Positions 55,971 through 64,000 of a DNA stretch of 64,000 nt are shown piece after piece (position 1 is the stretch's first letter; every line of letters starts with the position of its first letter). A program made the translations under genes and the position numbers. The stretch spans positions 367,111,781 to 367,175,780 of the forward strand of contig CM062814.1 in the NCBI GenBank assembly GCA_031772625.1. The letters are read 5' to 3'. The notes beneath the pieces were generated by a model, which ran no database searches, was not told where the DNA came from, and saw only the letters and a program-made list of their open reading frames with translations. The DNA comes from Pinus tabuliformis (Eukaryota > Streptophyta > Pinopsida > Pinales > Pinaceae).

Positions 55971-57314
55971 CAGGTATTTTAGTGCCCTGCCTGTGATTTC
56001 CATAAAAACAACTGTTGTATTTTATTAAGTTCTTCTTGTGGTAATGAATCTACTCCTCTCGTGGTTCCCTGTATCAAAAACCCTTCCATATCTAGGTTTT
56101 TTTTTATCAAGAATTTCATGTAGTTCATGATCCTCCAAGTCCATCTCATTTGGGTCATTTCCTCATCCATCTCTAGTTTTTCATCACTCATTATGGCTTC
56201 CTTCTAATAATCAATGTCCTGTGTGTTTTCCCGGTTTTCTTCAGATTCCTTGTCCGTAGGACTTCCTTCCATTGCTTGATCTTCTTTTGAGATCTCTTCA
56301 TCTTCTTCAAGCACTTGGAATTCGTTCTGACTGATTTGTTGACCTTCATCTTTATGTTGTTTTGGTCCTCATTTTCCACCCTTTCCACGATTCACCACTT
56401 TCTGGAAGCTGTCTGTTTCCTTCATTGTGTTATTTTTGCTCTTTCTTACTACTTTACTGAGCAGACAATATCTGAAAAGGTTTCCATGTTCATGACATCT
56501 GCGACATCTAAACGGAATGTGCTCATAATCTACTGTTTGCACCCATTCTTCATCAAAAACTTCCAAGATCACCTCATCTGGTAGAGCTCCTGATAAATCC
56601 ATTTCCACACATATTCTGGGAAGGGAAGTATATTTTTCTTTTCTTGTGGCTTCAGAAGCTTTAACAAAACGACCTAATTTATTGTCGATAGCAGCTAACA
56701 ATTCATTTTTCCAGTAATCAAGAGGTAGAGAATAGAGCCTTACCCAGACCGGTACTGAAGTAAAAGGTTCATGTTCTGGAACAAAATTCATCAACCATGG
56801 CCGCATGTACAGTCTAGTTGCTGCATAGAAGTAAGGTCCTACTTCAAAAACTCTGTCCTTGTCTTCAATATTTGTGAATACCATAGTAAAAAAATCCCTT
56901 TGACCCAAGGTGTAGGTCAATGCTCCCTTTAGGTTTCCAGTGCTATCTGATCCACGACTGTAAAGCCTTTTCAGTGGGCCATAAACCCATGAATTTGCAG
57001 ATGATGCCATACGTCTTCATGTGATCCCTGTGTGCTTTTAGAGCTGGATCATTTAAAATAACTCTGGGTGTGATCTCTGCTTTGGGTTTGTAGGGTCCCT
57101 TTTGTTTTTTGTCTTTAGTTCCCTGTTTTTTGTCTTCTACCTCCTCGTCTTTTGGGCCATTATTTTCCTTATTTGTGGCTTCTCATATCTCCTCTTCCTT
57201 GTTTCTTGTCCCTTCCTCCACAGTACCTCTCACCTTTTCCAGAGGTTTCTTGCCTCTACTAGCTATGGCCTCCTTATACGAGGGAGTGGAGCTTCCTCCT
57301 CTGCGGCCCTCCAT
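55970..57314 (-). pseudogene. LINE ORF1 (DUF4283 plus zinc knuckle), broken
   Basis: ATG at 57312-57314 opens MEGRRGGSSTPSYKEAIASR, a Lys/Glu-rich linker, then a DUF4283-type fold: GIICKFMGLWPTEKALQSW, then (after a frameshift near 56900) FFTMVFTNIEDKDRVFEVGP, then YMRPWLMNF, VPVWVRLYSLPLDYW and RICVEMDLSGALPDEV. A zinc knuckle CRRCHEHGNLFRYC follows, with His of the CCHC set replaced by Asn. After position 56369 a charged tail runs in shifted frames to about 55970. Plant L1-type LINEs code such an ORF1, which binds the element RNA. One stop is near 57190. Confidence 0.75.
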
Positions 57315-57336
57315 GTCGATCACCGGTTAAATTCTT

Positions 57337-57860
57337 GGATGCTTTAAGGGGGAATAATTCTTTGATCAACATATATGCAAATCATGCCACCCTTTATTCT
57401 TCAAGGATGATGGTTGTAGGCTTTGGCTTTTTGGCTAGAGGAACTAGATTGCAAAATGAGGTGTGGTTTGGTGAGTCTTGTCTTTTTGAGCTAGTTGATC
57501 CTATTCTATCCTAGTCAAGTCCCTATCCCATTCTATAACATTACTAAGTCACCACCACCATTTATTTTTTTCTTAAAGAAGAATTAATAGAGGGGATTTA
57601 CTCTTGTCTTAATTCAAAAAAAAATTTAGTGGTTTTACTCTTGATATTGGGGGGTTTGTTGGGGAGAGGTTTTATGTCTCTCCCTTTCATCCCTATTTGA
57701 AGGGACCCATTAGCGCACCATCTTATGTGTCAGTGTTAGGCAGTTCCCTTTGACCCCTTCCAGCTCAGTGACTCATCACAAGTCGCCCCTCGACAATAAC
57801 ATGGTGGCACCACCTCCAGAAAGAATTCATATGTCATACATGGTTAGTCTAAATTTGTCA
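57337..57860. other. Intergenic, no recognised gene
   Basis: No domain recognised. The 100-residue frame from 57750 to 58052 on the plus strand may include the first exon of the pseudogene that follows, but there is no motif to confirm it. Confidence 0.4.
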
Positions 57861-58383
57861 GAGATATTTAAGCTTATTAATGACCCAATATCTTATGATC
57901 TTACTTATCGTACAATGTCATCTAAGATCCCCTCAATATTACTTAATCCCAAAGTGGTTTACGTGAAAAGTATAAAATATTTACTTAAAAATGAGACTTC
58001 CATGCTTAGTACGCTATGCATTGATCAAGACCATAATATTTACTCAAACTAAATTATTTTCAATGCAATTTGTACAGGTATTTTAAGAATGACTAAGTGG
58101 GAGAGGATTAATGAGTTGGAAGTTGAAGACTCGGAAGATAAGATATAATTTTTAGTGGAAGACTTAACATGGACAAATATTGAGGTGGACCAAGTTGCAG
58201 TTATTCCATATTGTCGACTTGATGATTTCATAAGTGGAGAGGAATCAAATAAAAGTGCACCCACTCAATTTCTTCTTAAGAATCATCGAAGTAAAAAAAT
58301 AGAGGATATCAAACACACCATTTACTCAACATATCTGGAGTACAGTGTGTGAGTCTCTATATGCTTTTTCAAGATACATATAA

Positions 58384-58505
58384 CTTGTCCTGACGATGAA
58401 CCACACTAGCTGGTTCGAAACGCGTCGACAAATGATTTATCTTGTGATTTTCGCCGAAGATCTTCTCTTAAACTTGATATGGATCACAGAAGCCTCAATT
58501 CAACA
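58384..58505 (+). mobile_element. 122-bp PLE end fragment with 8-bp TSD
   Basis: ACATATAA flanks it on both sides (58376-58383 and 58506-58513). The sequence contains a hammerhead-like motif, then GATTTTCGCCGAAGATC and GGATCACAGAAGCCTCAATT, matching the ends of the insertion at 21198-22311 in both its forms. It starts within stem I of the hammerhead, so the 5' end coincides closely with the ribozyme. Confidence 0.75.
58385..58431 (+). ncRNA. Hammerhead-ribozyme-like motif, all three stems present
   Basis: Stem I TTGTC/GACAA (58385-58389 and 58427-58431), core CTGACGA plus an extra T, stem II GAACCA/TGGTTC with loop CACTAGC (58398-58416), GAAA, stem III AC/GT around GC, and GTC before the predicted cut after 58426. 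The pairing is perfect in all stems. The 2-bp stem III matches reported PLE hammerheads, which are thought to work as dimers. Activity not shown. Confidence 0.7.
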
Positions 58506-61500
58506 ACATATAATATTTTCAATATGCATAAATATTATATCTAATTTGTAGTAATTTTTTTACGTACAGTTATTGGTGTTCATATGGTCCATAGTCTGCA
58601 AGGAGAATTAGGAGTGCATCATTAGATCCAAAGACAAACAGCAATCGACATGAAAGTATTAAAGTTGGTTGCCAATATCACTTGTTTGTGCGACGACTTC
58701 AAATGAGACCAGATGATGCTGTAATAATATATACTGCATGTAGGCATATTGATAAATCCAATGTTATTTGTCATGGGACAGATGCAATCGATAGGTTCAT
58801 GAGATTCAATTATGCACCACATTTAACAAGGGATATGTGATCTAGTGTCAAACATTTCATTAAAAGAGGTTTTAATGTTGGAATGATATGGGACAAGTTC
58901 ATCTCTAATGTGAAGGATGGATTTGGTGAGTTATACATAGGGATACCTCGAGATACATGCATAACAAGAAAGATATAAGTAACATTTACAATGATACCAT
59001 AAGGCTAGAGTATGTTAAAGATCAAGGTGATCCAAAGAGTGTAGAATGCTGGCATAAGGAACACCTAGAGAGTTTTTTCTTCTACCAAAAACAAAATCTT
59101 GTTGAAAATATCCCTTTTATCATAGGCATACAAACAAAGTGGATGCGTTCAATGATGCTGAAATACTCTCACAATAATATTATATCAATGGATTCAACCT
59201 TTAGTACAAATATTTACGGGGTGAGGACATATTTATCCTAAATCTGATTCATTTATTTAACCTCATATCAATGCATGTATTTTATATAAATATATTTATG
59301 CACATTTTTTGTAATGCAGTATCAACTTTACACCTTAATGGTTTTCGACGAACATCACCATGGGGTTCCAGTAGCTTGGGTGATATCATCACGCAATACT
59401 ATAGCTGATCTTTCTAAATGGATGTTGGCCTTATTTGAAATTGGAAATAAAGAGCGACGAGATTGGCATGTTCTTGCCTTCATCACAGATGATGCTACTA
59501 CCGAAATTGAAGCGTTGAGGTGATGTGTTTATTATTTTTATAAGAGGCATAAAAAATATTTTTAATGTATAATCTCTCTAAAAATTATGTTATTGCAGGT
59601 CTTCAATAAAGTGCAAAGTATTATTATGTGTGTGGCATGTTCGTAGTTCATGGTTGAAGAATGTTGGAAACAAGGTCCAAGGAAGGGAAAACCAAATTCA
59701 CATTTTTCGTGGTTTAGGAGAAATCATGCACCTGTGTAAAGATGATAAATCTGTGAAAAAGAAAGTTGAAAGCTTATTTGAAGAATTTAGTGAACAAAAA
59801 AGCTTTTTGGAATATTTTAGAAATACTTGGTTAGCCAACAAAAAAATATGTAAGCTTCTTATTGGTGGTTTTAATGACTCTATTTTTCATGTCATATGTA
59901 TACTTATTAATATATAACTAATAAATTTCTTTCTACAGATATGTGGGCAAAAGCATACATAAATTTTCCACATTCAAATCAAGATACAAACAATGCCATT
60001 GAATCTTACCATCGGTATATCAAGGAAAGGTACCTATGTGAGAAGAAAAATGCATGCCATAGAAGGGTTGATTGGTTAATCTATGTTTTGTTGACAAAGG
60101 TTGTATTATATTACAATCATATGCACCATTTAAAAGAAGTTGGTTTTGTACGACCCAGAAAAATACAGGAACAATTGAATTCATCCAAGTGTAGAGCTAA
60201 GAAAATCCCAAATGAAGATTGTGTGCCTAATGAAAAGAGTAATGATTATTGGGTTCATAGCCAAAATAAGGATACTCGTGACATTTGGTACAATGTCATA
60301 TATAAGGGTTCTAATCTACACTTCTGCAATTGCAATTGGGCCCTGAATGGAAATATCTGTAAACATGTATTGAAAGTTGAGATGTTAGTGAGTAACACTA
60401 TTTTGGGTGAAAATGTAGCAACTAGTGTCATTGATCCCACTACAGAAAGGCCTAGAATTTTATTTGATTTGAATGAAACACCTATATTGGGTCCAAAAAT
60501 CGAAACAGAGCTTTCGCCGTGCTTTGATTCTCCTCCCAATCTGAATTATCATAATGAAACAAGCATTGATAATTTAGAGAATTTCTCATACAATGTTGAA
60601 TTGACTAATGTACGACAAGATAGTGCATTCTCTGAAGATGATGAGATGAAATGTGTTAACTCATCAACTCATGAGAAATTGAGATCCATAATACCTACAA
60701 AGTTGGAACAGGCATATGCGTTGAACAACTTGGTAGACAAAGCATGTCATGAATACAACAAAATGTTTTTCAATACTATAACTCCATCCAAGATCACTAC
60801 CAAGAGAAAACATAGTTTCTTGAGTCCAGTAAATAAAAAGAGGCGATGTGGTCGCAAATCAAAATCATGGATAGATAAACTACAATTTGAAAGTGTTGGG
60901 AGAGTTCATGCAAGGAAAAAAGAATAGATGAACAATTGGAGTCATCTTCACAAAAACAAAGAAATGTGCACCACACGCCTGAAATAATGCAAGATTCTAT
61001 TATACACAATATTGGTATGGAAATTTTATGCTATGCATTGTTTTGTGTTAAATGCGATATATTATCATGTTCAACACATTTGCATAACTATATGAACTAT
61101 TTTTATTGTTACAGCTGAGGGACCCACATCTCACAACATTCCAAATTGTCGAATTCGTTTATTTGATGAACATGCTATTGAAAAAATATCTAGCATTGGG
61201 AACACTGCTTCAACCAGTAACATCCCAATATCCTCCCCAAGGGTGCTCCCCCCTATTATCAAACTAATTAGGATGTATCATCGCCCACACCCACCACCTT
61301 TTTCCTCCATAAATTCTTCCATGCCTATAACCACCTCTGTAATACCTTCCCAATGCTCACCCCTACCCTTCAGTCATCCACCATTCTCATTTTTTCAATC
61401 GTCCACCCTTAACATTCCAATTTCCCCCCTAGGTTAATCCCCTAGCCTACAATTATTCCCTCTATCGTACAACCAGTGGGGGTGTATCGTCGCCCACACC

Positions 61501-61787
61501 CACTACCTTTTCCCTATCTCACATCCACCATGCCTTTATCCAGCACCCCTGAGCCATGCCTATATCCGTCACCAAGTGCTCCACCATCTACCCAGGAAGG
61601 GTTGTCTTCTCCATTGCCTCAAATCCTCACGGTGAGAATGAGTATTTGATCAAAATATCATCATGAATTAATGAAATTGATTATATGCCTTTCAATTTTT
61701 ACAACTAGTTGATTATTGTAATTTTTGCAGAGATATCAATTTGGAAATCCACCTGGGAGTGCCAAGAGGGACAAGGGTGACTTATAG

Positions 61788-62095
61788 ACCCATACTTCAG
61801 ATCAATCATGACGTTGTTTTTCCATTATGTCATTTATGGGCATGAGATTCCATTATCTATGTTGGAAATGAAGTTCTATTTTGTAAAAAAGAAACATGTA
61901 TAGTTGGACCTATTTTGAATAAAAATACATAAATTTATACTTGTGTTTATGACAACATCTTCATTGAATTTTAAATCCTTATGTGGATGCGATATTATAT
62001 TCTATCAATGTTACATTACTTTTGATGAATGTAGTTGTAACGGATTTTGCTTTTATTATTTACAAATGATCAAGTTTACAAGATAAGTTACTAAC
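61788..62095. other. Intergenic, no recognised gene
   Basis: AT-rich 3' flank of the SWIM-domain pseudogene. It ends abruptly where element A copy 2 begins at an ACT-rich stretch. Confidence 0.5.
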
Positions 62096-62488
62096 ACTAC
62101 TAACACTACTACTACTACTGTTACAATGTACTGTACAGGTTTCATTTCCATCACTTGGGAAATGAAGGAGACCCAACTGTGTATCTGGTGGGGTGGGGCT
62201 TAGTTGTGCAAGATAATACCTGAGCTGCATTCCTAGAAAGAAATTGCAAAAGAAAAGTTATGCAAAATCCAACAGTTCATTTTGACCATCCAAGGGAGTA
62301 ATGTTATGTTTCATATATCTCTCTGAAAACACCTAGATCTGGTTGTTTCTACCCTTGTGCAGAACCCATAAGTGTGCCCAGTCTATAGAAAAATACCCTT
62401 CCAACTTGTTGGACCAGTGTTAGCTGAGAAATAAGCCATATGCTTCCACGATGTCCACAATCACAATGTTAATGCACTGATAAACTCG

Positions 62489-63067
62489 TCAATTAGATGA
62501 TAAATGGATGATCACATCTCGGAGTTCACCAATGGATGGTACACATGTTCCGTCAAGTTGGATGATTTGCATAGGTGTAATGCTCCATTGTGCATTGATT
62601 TGTTTAGCGATGGAGAGTGGCATGATATTGACTAATGCGCTAGAGTCAACCAAACAGCTATGGAAAATGAAGTTGATTATTTCAAATGATAGAAAAAATG
62701 GTGGGCAAAGTGAGTTCACTCCCTCAATGTGAAGCGTGTTGAGCACAAATGCAAGAGATTCGGGAGACTTTCTTGGTCCCTTGTTGGAAGAGGCAACATT
62801 TTCTATGGAAGTTTTCCCGAGTGCGCATAAAAGAATATCTCGTTGACCCTTGAGCTTGGTTAACTCAACAATATTGTATTCCAAAGAGGGAAGACTCACC
62901 AAGTTATCGAGGGGTAGACTTGTATTCGTATTGTCAGGTGGGTTGATTTTGTCTTTGCTACTCAAGGACGTACTTTTGGCTGTAGTTGTCTCCCTGGACT
63001 TGCCTTGTGTTTTCTGCATCGATATGACTAGTGGATCCACTGTTCTGAGCATATGTTGTCTCACCAT
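62489..63067 (-). pseudogene. Gag-protease linker and protease, element A copy 2
   Basis: 192-residue frame starting MVRQHMLRTVDPLVISMQ, then the same NPPDNTNTSLPLDN linker as copy 1, ending in VDSSALVNIMPLSIAKQI and VPSIGELRDVIIHLSS. The DSSA change at the active site is shared with copy 1, so it predates the split of the two copies or is native to the family. Here Val replaces Phe in the active-site loop (ALVNIMP), closer to the expected family form. Confidence 0.75.
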
Positions 63068-63099
63068 TTATCTCGGTATCTCAAAAATAGTGGGGGCCC

Positions 63100-64000
63100 C
63101 TTGACTACACAAATTATATTGATTGTTTTGCTTTGGGGTTGGACGGTCACTCGGAGGCTCCCTCTCGGTGGTTGTCTTCTGTGTAGTGTTAAGACATTGA
63201 TACATGTTGATAACATGCCTACAACTTAGAGATTTTTCAGAAATGGAAACTTCCTCCTCATGTTCATCCTTAAGCTGAACCTATTCACTAGCTTTAAAAT
63301 GATCTTTTAACCTTGTAGCCATGGTGCTCATCACTTGGTTCCATTTTGGACAAGTCTTTTCTAAATGTCAATCTTCGTGGACTCTCCAAAAGTGATTCGT
63401 CGCAATCTCATCCAAGTGGAGCACAATTTTAGAGCACTCATTAAATCTAGTCGAGCGGCTAATGTTGTTGCATGATGTCACATTCTTCTTCTGCGTGAAT
63501 CTAGGAGGCCTACTACTCACAACTGTCTTGGCTATTCGTTGCTTGAGTTCGATCACTTCGGTTGTCAAGGGCTTGACGAGACAACTAAGGTTCTCAATTT
63601 CACTTGCTTCTTTTTCCTTTACCTTACTCATAGTAGTTTGAGACCTCCTGCCCGTCTCTTTGGAGTCCTTAGTTGGTTCGTCATCTACAATGATTCCAAT
63701 AGCGCGCATGTCTTTCTCTACATCAATTTCCTCTTGGCAATTTTCCAAAAGTGTTGGTTTTGCAGCTCGCTTGACAAACTGCACAATGTTGGTCGGTAGT
63801 GCGGACGTGTAGTAGTCAACTGTGATAGAGTTGTGAGGTTTGGTGTATCCAGTGAACTTGTTCAAGATACGGTTAAACCACTAGTTAAAATATTTCACCT
63901 TTTTTTCTGCTCCATCTTCAGACTACCCAACTCTCTCAATAACATGGCGGGGGTTTTTTCATCGACAAACTTCTCAAGGAAAATTCTCTTGAACATCCCC
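63100..64000 (-). pseudogene. Gag of element A copy 2 (partial)
   Basis: A 165-residue open stretch (63368-63865) matches the 4047-4544 frame of copy 1 with about 20 changes (NKFTGYTKPHNSITVDYYTS, LVKPLTTEVIELKQRI, FWRVHED). Flanking gag continues in other frames to the window edge. Confidence 0.75.

Larger units (their letters stand above)
53868..57326 (-). mobile_element. ORF1-only LINE (half-LINE), split by a hAT-like element
   Basis: A 10-bp direct repeat TTAAATTCTT (53858-53867 and 57327-57336) flanks a unit that, on the minus strand, starts CCGGTGATCGACATGG, carries an ORF1-type protein, and ends in a poly(A) run (plus-strand T run at 53866-53873) after AATACAAGGTATGAATC. Without the inserted hAT-like element it is about 2.3 kb. 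No endonuclease or RT segment was found. TSD and poly(A) show it moved by target-primed reverse transcription, so the proteins were supplied elsewhere. Confidence 0.7.
58349..58569 (+). other. Intron of the SWIM-domain pseudogene holding a PLE scrap
   Basis: GTGAGT at 58349 and TACGTACAG at the 3' end join exons in frame (EYSV to YWCSYG). A 122-bp insertion with 8-bp TSD lies at 58384-58505. Removing it leaves a 91-bp intron. Confidence 0.7.
57860..61787 (+). pseudogene. MULE-like transposase / SWIM zinc-finger gene, multi-exon, decayed
   Basis: Inferred exons by splice sites and frame: 58070-58348, 58570-59220, 59320-59519, 59599-59849, 59939-60930, about 61118-61631 and 61731-61787 (TAG). 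All introns in the core are GT-AG. Exon 2 ends in IISMDSTFSTNIYG (first catalytic D), exon 3 has YQLYTLMVFDEHHHGVPVAW and ITDDATTEIEALR (second D), exon 5 has NNAIESYHRYIKERYL (third, Glu) and the SWIM finger CNCNWALNGNICKH. The C-terminal part is Pro/Ser-rich. This is the MuDR-type transposase fold as in FAR1/FHY3 relatives. Breaks: stop 58146-58148, stop 58592-58594, stop 58838-58840, frameshift near 58968 and one near 60915. No MULE inverted ends seen. A domesticated gene that died or an old transposase are both possible. Confidence 0.75.
62096..64000 (-). mobile_element. Gypsy element A, copy 2 (truncated at its left end and by the window)
   Basis: Nearly identical, by eye about 97 percent, to 2773-4680, same orientation. 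It starts inside the linker before the extra RNase H, at an ACT trinucleotide stretch, so everything downstream in the transcript (RNase H, RT, integrase, 3' LTR) is missing. The break is not accompanied by an LTR or a TSD that I can see, so it is a deletion, recombination or later-insertion breakpoint. Confidence 0.88.

Noticed and set aside
1..64000. CRISPR arrays, operons, ribosome binding sites
   Set aside because: The sequence is plant nuclear DNA; the direct repeats seen are tandem or transposon-derived with no spacer pattern.

Overview
The window looks like gene-poor, transposon-rich nuclear DNA of a seed plant, most likely a gymnosperm and probably a conifer. Evidence seen: very AT-rich intergenic sequence, large Ty3/gypsy and Ty1/copia elements, pieces of plant genes (HSPRO-like, purple acid phosphatase, PPR), and remnants of Penelope-like elements (PLEs) carrying a GIY-YIG domain. 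GIY-YIG PLEs (Dryads) are reported from conifers; the taxonomic call is inference from that. No clearly functional host gene, tRNA or rRNA gene was found.

Layout. 1-~7700: minus-strand, heavily mutated Ty3/gypsy element A (integrase, RNase H, RT, an extra RNase H, protease, gag, then a 5' LTR with TATA box and a U3-like tandem repeat). ~9290-9690: PPR relic. 10.73-11.67 kb: second gypsy scrap (minus). 11.87-13.2 kb: two adjacent 5'-truncated PLE fragments with GIY-YIG domains. 13.4-18.4 kb: AT-rich DNA with microsatellites, short tandem duplications and a hairpin MITE-like unit. 18.74-20.88 kb: truncated chromovirus-like gypsy (plus). 21198-22311: PLE-derived insertion with a 15-bp target-site duplication (TSD), inverted end blocks and a hammerhead-like motif. 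24.3 kb: lone purple acid phosphatase exon (minus). 24722-27541: foldback-like unit with perfect 28-bp inverted ends, inverted subterminal repeats, AT/TA-rich arms and a GC-rich palindromic core. 28.09-29.39 kb: HSPRO-like pseudogene. 34039-47203: full-length Ty3/gypsy element B (minus) with 3.3-kb LTRs. 47210-53177: full-length Ty1/copia element C (minus) with an intact 1346-residue polyprotein, sitting one base beyond the TSD of B. 53868-57326: ORF1-only LINE (minus), itself split by a hAT-like element (54294-55469). 57.86-61.79 kb: multi-exon MULE-like/SWIM-domain pseudogene with a 122-bp hammerhead-bearing PLE scrap in one intron. 62.1-64.0 kb: second copy of element A (gag and protease), cut off by the window end.

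The elements form a datable stack. Four insertions have recognisable TSDs and termini (PLE, gypsy B, copia C, LINE), two more are nested or small (hAT in LINE, PLE scrap in intron). The most interesting items are the hammerhead-like PLE ends, the foldback unit with a GC core, the ORF1-only LINE, and the protease / extra RNase H / RT order shared by two distinct gypsy families. All alignments were done by eye.
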